A stretch of 18,696 bases of DNA from DATAEK01 sp036258055 (lineage in GTDB: Bacteria > Acidobacteriota > Vicinamibacteria > Vicinamibacterales > 2-12-FULL-66-21). The stretch lies in contig DATAEK010000411.1 of assembly GCA_036258055.1 (NCBI GenBank), positions 1 through 18,696 of the forward strand, read 5' to 3'. Position 1 is the stretch's first letter. Each line of letters starts with the position of its first letter. Below the pieces are notes generated by a model. It was not told the origin of the DNA, searched no databases, and was given only the letters and a program-made list of their open reading frames with translations. Both the position numbers and the translations under genes were made by a program. Below are positions 8,532-16,479 of this stretch, one piece after another.

Positions 8532-9740
8532 TCAGGCACGCCCCGGATTGGCGGAGAGAACCTCGGATCGATGTTCGAGTGATTCGTCATAGAGACGCTC
8601 GTATGCGGCTACGGCCGCCTGCAGGCTCTGCTGTTGCGCCTCGATGCGCGCGCGGGCACCGAAACGAACCCGTTGGTCGCGGTCCCGCGCGAGCATGACG
8701 AACAGGTCCGCCATGTTCGACGCGTTCTCGGGCGGGGTGAGCAGTCCACTCTCGCCGTCCGCGACGATTTCGGGGATTTCATTGACCGCCGTGGCGACGA
8801 TCGGCAGCCCGGCCGCTTTCGCTTCGAGCAGCGCCACCCCGAACGGTTCGAACTTCGACGCCAGAGCGAAAAGATCGACGCTCCGGAGCAGCGCCGGTAC
8901 GTCGTCCCAGTTGCCGAGAAAGCGGACGCGATCGGCGATGGCGAGCGCTCGCGCCAGATGTTCGAGCGTCGATCGCAACGGTCCGTCGCCCGCAATCGCC
9001 AGGCGCAGGCTCGGCTCGCGCGCGACGGCGAGCGCAAAGGCCTGCAATTGCGTTGGGTAATCTTTCTGTTCCACCAGCCGTCCAACGCTGCCGATGACGA
9101 CATCGTCAGATCGAAAGCCGAGCTGCTGGCGAAGCTCGGACACCCGCTCCGGCGTGATGCGATCCGCTGCTCGCACGTCGGCGCCGTAGGAGATGACCCG
9201 AAGCTTCTCGAGCGGCACGTCGTTGTACTGACAGAACCGTCGGCCCAGTGACGGCGAGACGGCCACGATGAACCGCATCGAGGCTGCCGCAAGCCGGTTC
9301 CGGTACACGTTGCGCCGGGAAGCGGTCGCGAGTGGCTGCGGCAGGAACCCGTACGATCGGTCGGGCACCTGGCACGCGAAGGCACTCAGAAATCCGATGG
9401 CGCCGCGGACGCCGATCGCGCGAGCCGCAAACCCTCCGTACAACATCGGCCGCGGGTTGTAGCAGTGGACGATGTCCGCCTTCACAGACCAGGCGAGCCG
9501 CGCCAGCTTCAACGCCGCTCCAGGATTGACCCCGTCCTTGCACGTGATCGTGTGAAGGGGGACTCGCGCCGCTTCGAGTTGTCCAACGAGCGGGCTCCAC
9601 TCGGCGTCGAGCCTGCAGACGACCGGCGCAAAACGTCGCCGATCGAGCTGGGAGACAACCGAGACCAGGTTGCGGGTCTTCCCACTGAGCCCCAGGCCGT
9701 CGACGACGTGGAGAACGGTCTTACGCGAACCAGTACTCAT
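8532..9740 (-). CDS. glycosyltransferase, GT4-type (GT-B fold)
   Basis: A 402-residue cytoplasmic glycosyltransferase, the usual length for the family. The N-terminal acceptor domain starts KTVLHVVDGLGLSGKTRNLV and carries ADIVHCYNPRPM. The C-terminal nucleotide-sugar domain has VIGSVGRLVEQKDYP, LAIAGDGPLRS and the E-x7-E motif E298-E306 (EPFGVALLE). It should transfer a sugar from a nucleotide donor to the growing lipid-linked repeat unit; which sugar cannot be read from sequence. I chose the ATG at 9740 because homology begins just after it; the frame stays open upstream but those residues lie inside the asnB gene and look non-coding. The start overlaps the 3' end of asnB by 20 bases and has only a weak ribosome-binding site, which suggests translational coupling. 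The next gene begins 26 bases after its stop. Confidence 0.92.
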   Translation of the reverse strand: MSTGSRKTVLHVVDGLGLSGKTRNLVSVVSQLDRRRFAPVVCRLDAEWSPLVGQLEAARVPLHTITCKDGVNPGAALKLARLAWSVKADIVHCYNPRPMLYGGFAARAIGVRGAIGFLSAFACQVPDRSYGFLPQPLATASRRNVYRNRLAAASMRFIVAVSPSLGRRFCQYNDVPLEKLRVISYGADVRAADRITPERVSELRQQLGFRSDDVVIGSVGRLVEQKDYPTQLQAFALAVAREPSLRLAIAGDGPLRSTLEHLARALAIADRVRFLGNWDDVPALLRSVDLFALASKFEPFGVALLEAKAAGLPIVATAVNEIPEIVADGESGLLTPPENASNMADLFVMLARDRDQRVRFGARARIEAQQQSLQAAVAAYERLYDESLEHRSEVLSANPGRA

Positions 9741-11631
9741 ACCAGCTGAAGAGATTGATGAGGCACCACAAGTCGAAGCTCTGATCTGCCTTCCGAGAGC
9801 GGTGCCGGAGCCACAGGTGCTCGATGTAGCCGAAGTCAAGGAAGTCGAGTTCGCGGGCTTTCCTGGAGAAGAGACGCTCCTCCGCCCACTGCGAAAGCGG
9901 GCCAGCCAGCCAGGCAGGAAGCGGTACGCGGAACCCTTGCTTTTGACGATGGACGACGGCCGCGGGCAGGACGTCGGCCACCGCCTCCTTCAGAACTTTC
10001 TTGGTTTCGCCGCCGGAGATTTTCGCGGCTTGTGGCAGGCTGAGCGCGTACGACACCAGCTCGTGATCCAGGAACGGCGCCCGCGCTTCGAGCGAATGCG
10101 CCATGGAGAACTTGTCGACGCGCATGAGCAGCAGCTCGGGCAGCCGGTTCGACAGTTCCACGAACGACATCTGCTGAAGGAAATCTGCGTTCGGGCGATG
10201 GCGGGACAACTCGCGGTAGTAGCCGGACACGACTGACGCACTCGAGTCCTGAGCGGGTGCGCCGCCAGGCCGATACAGTCGGCGTTTTTCGACTTCCGAA
10301 AAGACGACGTCCAGGCCCCAGTAGAATGGCTCGCCGGCAGCCAGACGGCGCAGGACATCGGCCCGGCCATCGTCCATGCCGGTCGCGCGCGCGCCGTAAT
10401 ACAGCGCATGGCGAGCCGCGCGCGGAAGGCGGCACAAACGGCGCCACTTGCCGTCGTGACTCGCGATGAGGCGCTTCATGTCCGGATAGCCTCCGAAGAC
10501 TTCATCGCTGCCTTCGCCCACGAGGACGACGGTGACGCCGCGATGCTTCGCAGCCTGGGCCACGAAGTGCATCGGCAAACACGCCGGATCGCCGATCGGC
10601 TCGTCCGGTTGCGACACGAGCTGCGATATGGACCGCTGACAGTCAGCGGCGCTGATCATCGTCTCCTCGTGTTGGCAGCCGAACTCGCGCGCAACCTGGC
10701 GCGCGTACGGCAAATCGTGGAAATTCTCGGCCTCGCCGAAGCCCTCGAATCCAATCGAAAACGTGCGGAGCGGCGCCGACGAGAGTCGACTCATCAGTGC
10801 GACGTTCGTGCTCGAATCGAGGCCTCCACTGAGGAAGGCTCCGATCGGCACGTCGCTCATCAGTCGCTTGGCAACCGATCGTTCGATCAGCTCGCGCACC
10901 CGCTCGACGCTCTCGGCGCCGTTCGCCGCCGGCCAGGCATCCCCGTCGAGCGGCGACCAGTAGCGCTCGATGCGCACCGTGCCGTCCCGCTGGCAGCGGA
11001 GGAGGTGCGCAGCCGGCAGCTTGAAGACGTTCTTGAACATCGTGAGAGGCGCGGGAGTGTTGGCGAACGTCAGAAAGGAATCGAGGGCGATCGGATCGAG
11101 GTCGCGCACGACATCGGGATGCTGAAGGAGCGCCTTGATCTCCGAGGCGAACAGGAACCGTCCCCCGGCCATCGTGTAGTACAGGGGTTTCTTGCCGAGC
11201 CGATCCCGCGCGATGAGCAGCTCGCCCCGGCCCGCGTCCCAGAGCGCAAACGCGAACATCCCGTCGAGCCGCGAGACGCAGCTGAGGCCGCCCTCCTCGT
11301 AGGCGTGGACGATGACCTCAGTGTCGGACCGTGACTTGAAAATGTGGCCTCTCGCGACCAGCGGGGCGCGCTGTTCCAGATGGTTGTAGATTTCCCCGTT
11401 GAAGGTGATCCAGATCGTCTCATCCTCGTTCGTCATCGGCTGGTGGCCGGCCGGGCTCAAGTCCACGATGCTGAGCCGGCGATGCGCGAGCACGACGCGC
11501 CGGTCAGGACTCTGGTAGAGTCCCGAGTCGTCGGGTCCGCGATGCGTCATCGTGTCGCGCATCCGACAGGCGATCGCCCGATCGTCGGTCGGAGACGATC
11601 CGTAGTTGAAGATGCCGGCAATGCCGCACAT
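9721..11631 (-). CDS. asnB: AsnB-type glutamine-dependent amidotransferase (canonical)
   Basis: A 636-residue asparagine synthase (glutamine-hydrolysing) homologue with all signature residues: N-terminal MCGIAG exposing Cys2 after Met removal, RRLSIVD at 51-57, FNGEIYNH at 77-84, PP-loop SGGLDSS at 268-274, GEGSDEVFGGY and the C-terminal KQGFRVPL. The glutaminase domain releases ammonia, which is channelled to the synthetase domain where a carboxylate is adenylated and amidated. In capsule and EPS loci such proteins usually amidate a sugar carboxylate rather than aspartate; that assignment here is inference from context, and ordinary asparagine synthesis remains possible. The frame also opens five codons earlier, but the ATG at 11631 is chosen because it places Cys2 correctly. 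That ATG overlaps the stop of the preceding 25-codon ORF as TGATG. The stop lies inside the start of the following glycosyltransferase gene. Confidence 0.93.
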   Translation of the reverse strand: MCGIAGIFNYGSSPTDDRAIACRMRDTMTHRGPDDSGLYQSPDRRVVLAHRRLSIVDLSPAGHQPMTNEDETIWITFNGEIYNHLEQRAPLVARGHIFKSRSDTEVIVHAYEEGGLSCVSRLDGMFAFALWDAGRGELLIARDRLGKKPLYYTMAGGRFLFASEIKALLQHPDVVRDLDPIALDSFLTFANTPAPLTMFKNVFKLPAAHLLRCQRDGTVRIERYWSPLDGDAWPAANGAESVERVRELIERSVAKRLMSDVPIGAFLSGGLDSSTNVALMSRLSSAPLRTFSIGFEGFGEAENFHDLPYARQVAREFGCQHEETMISAADCQRSISQLVSQPDEPIGDPACLPMHFVAQAAKHRGVTVVLVGEGSDEVFGGYPDMKRLIASHDGKWRRLCRLPRAARHALYYGARATGMDDGRADVLRRLAAGEPFYWGLDVVFSEVEKRRLYRPGGAPAQDSSASVVSGYYRELSRHRPNADFLQQMSFVELSNRLPELLLMRVDKFSMAHSLEARAPFLDHELVSYALSLPQAAKISGGETKKVLKEAVADVLPAAVVHRQKQGFRVPLPAWLAGPLSQWAEERLFSRKARELDFLDFGYIEHLWLRHRSRKADQSFDLWCLINLFSWYEYWFA

Positions 11632-11708
11632 CAGGGTCGCCCCCACCAGCGTTGCCGGCGAAACTTCGAATCATCGACCCGGCGTACGCGGCCGGTGGCG
11701 GCGCTCAT
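11631..11708 (-). CDS. possible 25-residue micro-ORF bridging two operon genes
   Basis: Between the sugar transferase stop and the asnB start lies an ORF of 25 codons plus stop, beginning MSAATGRVRRVDD and ending RRQRWWGRP. It is very basic, with two adjacent tryptophans near the end. Its ATG shares one base with the upstream TGA (TGATG at 11710-11706), and its TGA shares one base with the asnB ATG (TGATG at 11633-11629). It therefore fills the gap exactly, with one-base overlaps at both ends. Without it, asnB would have an untranslated gap of about 76 bases and only a weak G-rich sequence as ribosome-binding site. It could be a genuine small protein, a coupling relay that carries ribosomes to asnB, or coincidence. 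I recognise no family, and peptides this short are hard to support from sequence alone. Confidence 0.4.
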   Translation of the reverse strand: MSAATGRVRRVDDSKFRRQRWWGRP

Positions 11709-13090
11709 CATCGGGCACCGCGCTGCCGCACCACGGTCTTCACCGTTTCGACCAGAATCAGCAGGTCCAGCCAGAGCGACAGATTCTTGATGTAGTACAG
11801 GTCGTACTGAAGCTTTTCCTTCGCATCGTCGACGCTGGCCGCGTATGAATGGCGGATTTGTGCCCAGCCGGTGATGCCTGGCTTGAGGACGTGTCGCTGG
11901 TTGAAGAACGGAATCGTTGCCGTGAGCAGCGTGACGAATTGAGGACGCTCGGGTCGTGGTCCGACGAAACTCATGTCGCCGCGCAACACGTTCCACAACT
12001 GCGGCAACTCATCGAGACGAGTCTTCCGCAGAAACCGTCCGACGGGCGTGACACGCGGGTCGTTCAACGTCGACCAGATCGGGCCGGTGCCGACTTCAGC
12101 GTCCGCGCGCATGGTTCTGAGCTTGTAGATCGTGAATACGCGGCCGTTCAGCCCGACGCGACCCTGTCGATAGAGCGCGCCGCCAGGTGACGTCAGCGTG
12201 ACGAGCACCGCCCCCGTCAGCAGAAAGGGTGCGGCGAGGACGAGACCGACGAGCGCCAGCCCGACATCGAGGACACGCTTACCCCACAACAGCAGGCGGG
12301 TTTTGCGAAACCCGGACGAGAAGACGAACCAGCTGGGACGAAGCGTCTCCAGCGCGATCCTTCCCGTGTATTCCTCGTACGCCGAGGCCAGATGGTCGAA
12401 GGTGACGTCGGTCTGCAGGCGAATGTCGAGCAGCTGATCCATCGGGAGCTTGCCGCGGGCGTCCGACAGGCTCACGACAATCCGGTCCGCGCCGGTGTCC
12501 CGGATCATCGCCGGAATGTCCTCGACCGCGCCCACGACGCGGCCGAGGACCGTTCGGCCGATCCGCTCGACATTCGAATCAGCGAACCCGACGATTTCGA
12601 CGCCGAGCTCGTGCCGACGATCGTTGAGCTCGCGGGCGAACTCCACAGCCGCCGGGTTGGTGCCGACGATCAGCAGCCGCTCGCGCGGCGCGACCCGCGA
12701 CGTCAGCCAGGCGAACGTCAGACGCCACGAGGGCACGAGCGAGATCACGAGGATGCCCGCGATCAGGAAGACGCCCGGGCCGATCATCCAGCGGGGGAAC
12801 CACGAATACAGAAGGGCGAGAATCGCCGCGGTTGCGCCCACGGCCAGAACAAGCCTGACCAGGAACTCGCGAACGTTCTGGATGCGCGGGAGGTCGTACA
12901 GATCGGCGTAATGGAGGCACATCTGACACACGCCGACGATGAGGATGACACGCAGGATGCCGCCGCCGTCCGACAGCGCCGGGATCGCCAGCGGGCCGAG
13001 CTGCATGAACGTGCCGGCAATGACCGCCGTCAACAGCAGGCAGGTCTCGCCTGTGAGCAGCACGACCGAGCGGGGGGTTCGGATGAACAT
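11708..13090 (-). CDS. undecaprenyl-phosphate sugar-phosphate transferase (EpsB/WbaP-like, polyisoprenyl type)
   Basis: A 460-residue inner-membrane initiating transferase. The N-terminal part has several membrane segments, then a Rossmann-like CoA_binding_3 domain (ERLLIVGTNPAAVEFARELN), then another membrane segment (VLDVGLALVGLVLAAPFLL) and the catalytic Bac_transf domain with KLRTMRADAE, LDELPQL (D360-E361) and FVGPRPERP. The family moves a sugar-1-phosphate from a nucleotide sugar to undecaprenyl phosphate, starting repeat-unit synthesis. The layout matches EpsB-type transferases of exosortase-associated EPS loci. I chose the ATG at 13090: it lies 8 bases after the kinase stop and has an SD-like AAGGCGG just upstream. 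A GTG at 13123, overlapping the kinase end by 25 bases, is the alternative and would add 11 residues. The stop is joined to the next small ORF as TGATG. Confidence 0.94.
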   Translation of the reverse strand: MFIRTPRSVVLLTGETCLLLTAVIAGTFMQLGPLAIPALSDGGGILRVILIVGVCQMCLHYADLYDLPRIQNVREFLVRLVLAVGATAAILALLYSWFPRWMIGPGVFLIAGILVISLVPSWRLTFAWLTSRVAPRERLLIVGTNPAAVEFARELNDRRHELGVEIVGFADSNVERIGRTVLGRVVGAVEDIPAMIRDTGADRIVVSLSDARGKLPMDQLLDIRLQTDVTFDHLASAYEEYTGRIALETLRPSWFVFSSGFRKTRLLLWGKRVLDVGLALVGLVLAAPFLLTGAVLVTLTSPGGALYRQGRVGLNGRVFTIYKLRTMRADAEVGTGPIWSTLNDPRVTPVGRFLRKTRLDELPQLWNVLRGDMSFVGPRPERPQFVTLLTATIPFFNQRHVLKPGITGWAQIRHSYAASVDDAKEKLQYDLYYIKNLSLWLDLLILVETVKTVVRQRGAR

Positions 13091-13098
13091 GTCCGCCT

Positions 13099-13926
13099 TC
13101 AGATTCTGCTGGAGCGCCGCCACGCGAAGTGGCTGCGCGGGCCACGGCTCCCCAGGTATCCATACTGTCCGTAGTCGTACCCCGCGGCGATCTCGGACGG
13201 CTCGGCTCGGTTGAGCACGACCCCGAGAATGCGCGAGGCGCCGATAGCTGTCACCGCCGTCGCGGCCACGGGCGCCGCCGTGGTTGCCGCGTTCACGACC
13301 ATGACGCAGGTGTCGAGCCTGCCGGCGAACAGTCCGGCATCCGGGAAGAGCACGATCGGAGGCGTGTCCACCACGACCCAGTCGAAATGGTCGCGGGTCT
13401 CTGCCAGGAAGTGCCCCACGGCGTCAGACACCAGCAACGCCACCGGATCCGGGTCGTGGTGTCCGCCGGTGATCACGGAAAGCGTCGGCGACAGTGTCTG
13501 TGCCGTGAGGCGTCCACCCGGCCGCTTGAGGATGTCGCTCAGACCGGTGCCGTTCTCGATCTGGAGCAACTCGTGGACCGACGGTTTTCTCAGGTCTCCG
13601 TCGACGAGCAGCACGCGAGACTTGAAGCGGCTCAGCATCAACGCGAGGTTTGTCGCGCTGAGTGTCTTGCCTTCGGCCGCGACAGCGCTGGCGACCATGA
13701 CGGTGCGGGTACCGTTCTGGACCTGGGCGTGGTGCAACGCCGCACCGAGACGCCGATACTGCTCGACGAACACCGGATCCGCCTCGGGGTGGACGATGAG
13801 TCGCCGGTCGGCCGGATCGCCCAACGTGTATGCGTCGACGGATCGTTCCGATGTCCGGCTCGTGTCGCGGAAATCGAACAGCCTGGCAAATCCTGGCGCC
13901 GCCTCCGCGTGGCTCGCGTTCTTCAC
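13099..13926 (-). CDS. BY-type protein tyrosine kinase (CapB/Wzc cytoplasmic domain type)
   Basis: A 275-residue cytoplasmic P-loop ATPase. Walker A reads AAEGKT (83-88), Walker A' VLLVDGDLRKP (105-115) and Walker B VVVDTPP with Asp at 187. The C-terminal tail carries a tyrosine cluster YDYGQYGY (250, 252, 255, 257), the expected autophosphorylation site. Membrane segments are absent, so the activator must be the separate Wzz-type protein encoded just upstream, as in Firmicutes and exosortase-type systems rather than the fused proteobacterial Wzc. Cycling of phosphorylation controls polymer length and export in this family. Translation starts at a GTG (13926) with AAGGAG at 13936-13941, 9 bases upstream; the gap from the Wzz stop is 19 bases. 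The Walker A loop has Ala where many relatives have Gly or Pro (usual SxxPGEGKT), a minor deviation. Confidence 0.92.
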   Translation of the reverse strand: MKNASHAEAAPGFARLFDFRDTSRTSERSVDAYTLGDPADRRLIVHPEADPVFVEQYRRLGAALHHAQVQNGTRTVMVASAVAAEGKTLSATNLALMLSRFKSRVLLVDGDLRKPSVHELLQIENGTGLSDILKRPGGRLTAQTLSPTLSVITGGHHDPDPVALLVSDAVGHFLAETRDHFDWVVVDTPPIVLFPDAGLFAGRLDTCVMVVNAATTAAPVAATAVTAIGASRILGVVLNRAEPSEIAAGYDYGQYGYLGSRGPRSHFAWRRSSRI

Positions 13927-13945
13927 GTCGTCCGTCTCCTTCCGC

Positions 13946-15484
13946 CTACTTCAACAATCGCCACGCGAGCGCGGCTGCGCACGCGAGGATGGCCGTGCCG
14001 ACCGACACGACAGTCGCTGCCCGCCCGACGCGCCGACGCCCCAGTGACACCAGAGGAATCGCGGCCAGCACGGGCAGCCCAAGAGCGATGCGGACGTCGT
14101 CTTGGGTTCGCAGCCCGCGGTCGAACCACTCGAGGATGACGACGAACATCAGGCCGATCCCGAGTCCTCCCATCGCAGCCATCGCGTAGAGACGCGTGCG
14201 CCTTGGACTGAACGGCTGCTCGGGCAACCGCGCCGGATCGAGAACCTTGAAATGCGCGTCGATCTGCCGCCGCTCGAGGTTTGCGGCGATCGCCGACTCC
14301 TGCTTCTTGGTCAGCAGGCCGCGGTAGGTCTGCTGCAGCGTGTCGTAGTCTCGCGTCAGCCCCGCGAGCTCGGCTTCGCGCGTGGGCGCGACCTCAATAT
14401 GCCGCTGGTAGTTGAGGAGAACACCGTGAAGCCGTTCTCCCTCGGCCACTTTCTGCGCAATCTGCTGCTCCACAGCCGACAGCTCCGCTCGCAACCCTTC
14501 CAGACGGCTGCGTCGAAGCTTGTCCGCGGCGCTGCCTTCGGCCGATTGGCTCTGACGAGCGCTCTCGGCCTCCGCACGTGGCCGGAGCTCGGCAATCGTC
14601 TGCTTCATGGCGACTATGTCAGGATGCTGCTCTGTCAAGGTCGATTGCATGTCCTTGAGCGCCGCCTCCGCGCGTTCGAGCTGCTCGGTCGCGGTCCGCT
14701 TCGGCGCGTCGGCGGAAGCCACGGGCGTGCGGGTTTCGATCAGCTCGCTGAGGTCCGCGTCTTTCAGCGACCGGTCGAGCATCAGTTGTCGATCGCGATC
14801 GCGATTCAGCGAGTCGGCCAGCACCTGTATCTGCATTTCGGTGTTGTTCAGGCCCCGCACGTTCGCCTCGACCTGGTTGGGAAGCTCGCCATTGTGGCGG
14901 CGACGGTACTCCTCCAGCCTCGTCTCGTTGTCGATCAGATTGCGGCGGGCGTTCTCGAGCTGCGCCTCGAGGAACTGGTCCGTGCCTTCGGCGAGAGTCG
15001 CTCGATCGAGCGAGGTCTCGACGATGAAGAGCGACACCAGGCGTTCGACGACCCGCATCGCCTCGTCCGGACTGTCGGCGCTGAACCCCAGACGGAACGC
15101 ATCTCCCTTCACCGGCCGAATCTCGATGTCGCGCGTCCGCATCGAGTCGACGATGTCCTGCATGGTGTCGGTCTTGCGGCGATCCGCGTAGAGATCGAAG
15201 TCACGAATGATCCGCTCGAGCTGGGTTCGACTCAGAATCTGCTGGGTGATCGATTGCAGCCTCTGATCCCCCCGCGTGGTCACGGTCGATCGAACGAACG
15301 TCTCGGGAACAGGCTGCGGAACGACCAGGAGCAGCGCATCGGAGCGATATCGGTCCGGCAGCCGATGGATCCACCACGAGGCAACAGCGGCAACGACGAT
15401 GGCAGGCAGGACGATCTGCCACCGACGCCGCCAGGCGATCTTCAGCATGACGTCGGGCCTGTATGGCTGTTTGGAGACAGTCAC
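13946..15484 (-). CDS. Wzz-type polysaccharide chain-length determinant / co-polymerase (PCP)
   Basis: A 512-residue inner-membrane protein. The first membrane segment is at about 22-39 (WQIVLPAIVVAAVASWWI), preceded by the usual YRPDVMLKIAWRRRW lead-in. A long, charged, mostly helical coiled-coil periplasmic part follows (about 40-430), with PTREAELAGLTRDYDTLQ and LDPARLPEQPFSP, typical of the GNVR/Wzz region. A second membrane segment lies at about 432-454 and a third hydrophobic stretch at about 490-511. It should set polymer length and activate the separate tyrosine kinase encoded next. The architecture resembles the chain-length proteins of exosortase-associated loci. I chose the GTG at 15484 because AGGAG lies 8 bases upstream and the N-terminus then matches the family. 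An ATG at 15529, 9 bases after the upstream stop with GAGGG nearby, is a credible alternative adding 15 residues. Confidence 0.93.
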   Translation of the reverse strand: MTVSKQPYRPDVMLKIAWRRRWQIVLPAIVVAAVASWWIHRLPDRYRSDALLLVVPQPVPETFVRSTVTTRGDQRLQSITQQILSRTQLERIIRDFDLYADRRKTDTMQDIVDSMRTRDIEIRPVKGDAFRLGFSADSPDEAMRVVERLVSLFIVETSLDRATLAEGTDQFLEAQLENARRNLIDNETRLEEYRRRHNGELPNQVEANVRGLNNTEMQIQVLADSLNRDRDRQLMLDRSLKDADLSELIETRTPVASADAPKRTATEQLERAEAALKDMQSTLTEQHPDIVAMKQTIAELRPRAEAESARQSQSAEGSAADKLRRSRLEGLRAELSAVEQQIAQKVAEGERLHGVLLNYQRHIEVAPTREAELAGLTRDYDTLQQTYRGLLTKKQESAIAANLERRQIDAHFKVLDPARLPEQPFSPRRTRLYAMAAMGGLGIGLMFVVILEWFDRGLRTQDDVRIALGLPVLAAIPLVSLGRRRVGRAATVVSVGTAILACAAALAWRLLK

Positions 15485-15492
15485 GAGAGAAT

Positions 15493-15497
15493 CTCCT
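15493..15497 (-). promoter_or_regulatory. ribosome-binding site deciding a GTG start (Wzz gene)
   Basis: On the minus strand AGGAG is followed by 8 bases and then GTG at 15484. The spacing and match to the anti-Shine-Dalgarno sequence favour this GTG over the in-frame ATG at 15529. Confidence 0.6.
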
Positions 15498-15538
15498 GTG
15501 CGATCGTGCAGATTACGCGCGCGGTCCATTGGTCCCTC

Positions 15539-16156
15539 TCACGGCACAACGACCGTGTCGCCTGGCTTCAGCTCGATGTTCTGCCGAACGTTCTTGCGGA
15601 TCTCTTTGTAATTGAACACATGGCTCGATGTCTGGCCGTCCTCATGACGGACGATCGTGATGTTCTTGCTGTCGGCGAAGTCTTTCAGGCCGCCCGCCAT
15701 CGCAATCAGCTGGAGCACCGTCGTCGGGGCGGCGATCACGTAGGGCCCGGGCTTGACAACCTGGCCGGTGATGAACACCTTGCGGCTGTTGATCTGGTTG
15801 ACGACGACCGTCACGGTTGGATTCCCGAAGAAGCGCTTCGATCCTTCGATCAGGCGCGCGCGCAGCTCGGCCGGCGTCAGGCCCGCAGCCTGGACCTCGT
15901 CCAACAGCGGCAGCGAGATCTTGCCGTCGGGCCGGACCGTGACCTGGGTCGACATCTCCTTGTCGCGCCAGAAAACGATCGACAGCACGTCCTCCGGACC
16001 GATGACGAAACCTGCGGGTGGATCGACAGCGGGTTCCGCCGCCACAGCCTCGTGTCCGGACGCGGGGCCGCGTGCACGGGCCTCCTGCGCGCAGACGCCA
16101 CTCCCCAGGGTCACCGCCATCGGGACGAACGAGAGTGCTACAAACCAGCGGCGCAT
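15539..16156 (-). CDS. short polysaccharide export (OPX, Wza-like) protein
   Basis: A 205-residue exported protein and probably the first gene of the operon. The signal peptide (MRRWFVALSFVPMAVTLGSGVCA) is likely cut after residue 23. There is a Cys at 22 but no good lipobox (V precedes it), so it is probably not a lipoprotein. A Poly_export domain follows from about 48 (FVIGPEDVLSIVFWRDKEMS, VRPDGKISLPLLDEV), then one SLBB-type domain (VFITGQVVKPGPYVI, TTVLQLIAMAGGL) up to the end KPGDTVVVP. It is far shorter than E. coli Wza (about 380 residues) and lacks the C-terminal helix that spans the outer membrane, so it needs a partner to cross that membrane. Similar short proteins occur in exosortase-associated loci. 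The frame stays open upstream, but the ATG at 16156 has GGAGGAG at 16161-16167 and starts the signal peptide. Confidence 0.93.
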   Translation of the reverse strand: MRRWFVALSFVPMAVTLGSGVCAQEARARGPASGHEAVAAEPAVDPPAGFVIGPEDVLSIVFWRDKEMSTQVTVRPDGKISLPLLDEVQAAGLTPAELRARLIEGSKRFFGNPTVTVVVNQINSRKVFITGQVVKPGPYVIAAPTTVLQLIAMAGGLKDFADSKNITIVRHEDGQTSSHVFNYKEIRKNVRQNIELKPGDTVVVP

Positions 16157-16160
16157 GGCG

Positions 16161-16167
16161 CTCCTCC
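16161..16167 (-). promoter_or_regulatory. ribosome-binding site of the OPX gene
   Basis: GGAGGAG on the minus strand ends 4 bases before the ATG at 16156 (GGAGG core 6 bases away). It marks this ATG, rather than more distant in-frame codons, as the start. Confidence 0.65.
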
Positions 16168-16479
16168 ATCCATGTGGCACGTCACAGTCAAAAGAGAATG
16201 CATACCTTCCAGCCTCCGCCGCCGCCGGGCGGCGCTGCGCACTCGCGATGGCCGTCCGCAGAAACGGCGAGTGCAGTCCACCAGCACGGCGAACGGCGGG
16301 AGGCGCTTGACGAAAACCGACCAATGTCTTCGAGCGACCGTTCATCACCTCCTTCAGACTTCCTATCTCAGATATCGAAACCGGAGGAGGAAAGCCGACA
16401 CCGGTCACGGGAGTCGGCGTGGACTGCGTCCGTCAGGAGAGTCGGCTGACAGGAGTGGCCGGTACGCCGCTGCCCTGGT

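Noticed and set aside
16364..16374. Palindrome TATCTCAGATA as a possible operator
   Set aside because: Only 5-bp arms, no second copy and no paired promoter elements nearby, so a regulator site is not supported.
16157..16440. Possible sigma-54 or sigma-70 promoter for the EPS operon
   Set aside because: TGGCAC-like and TTGACT-like strings occur, but none has a partner element at the right spacing and position.
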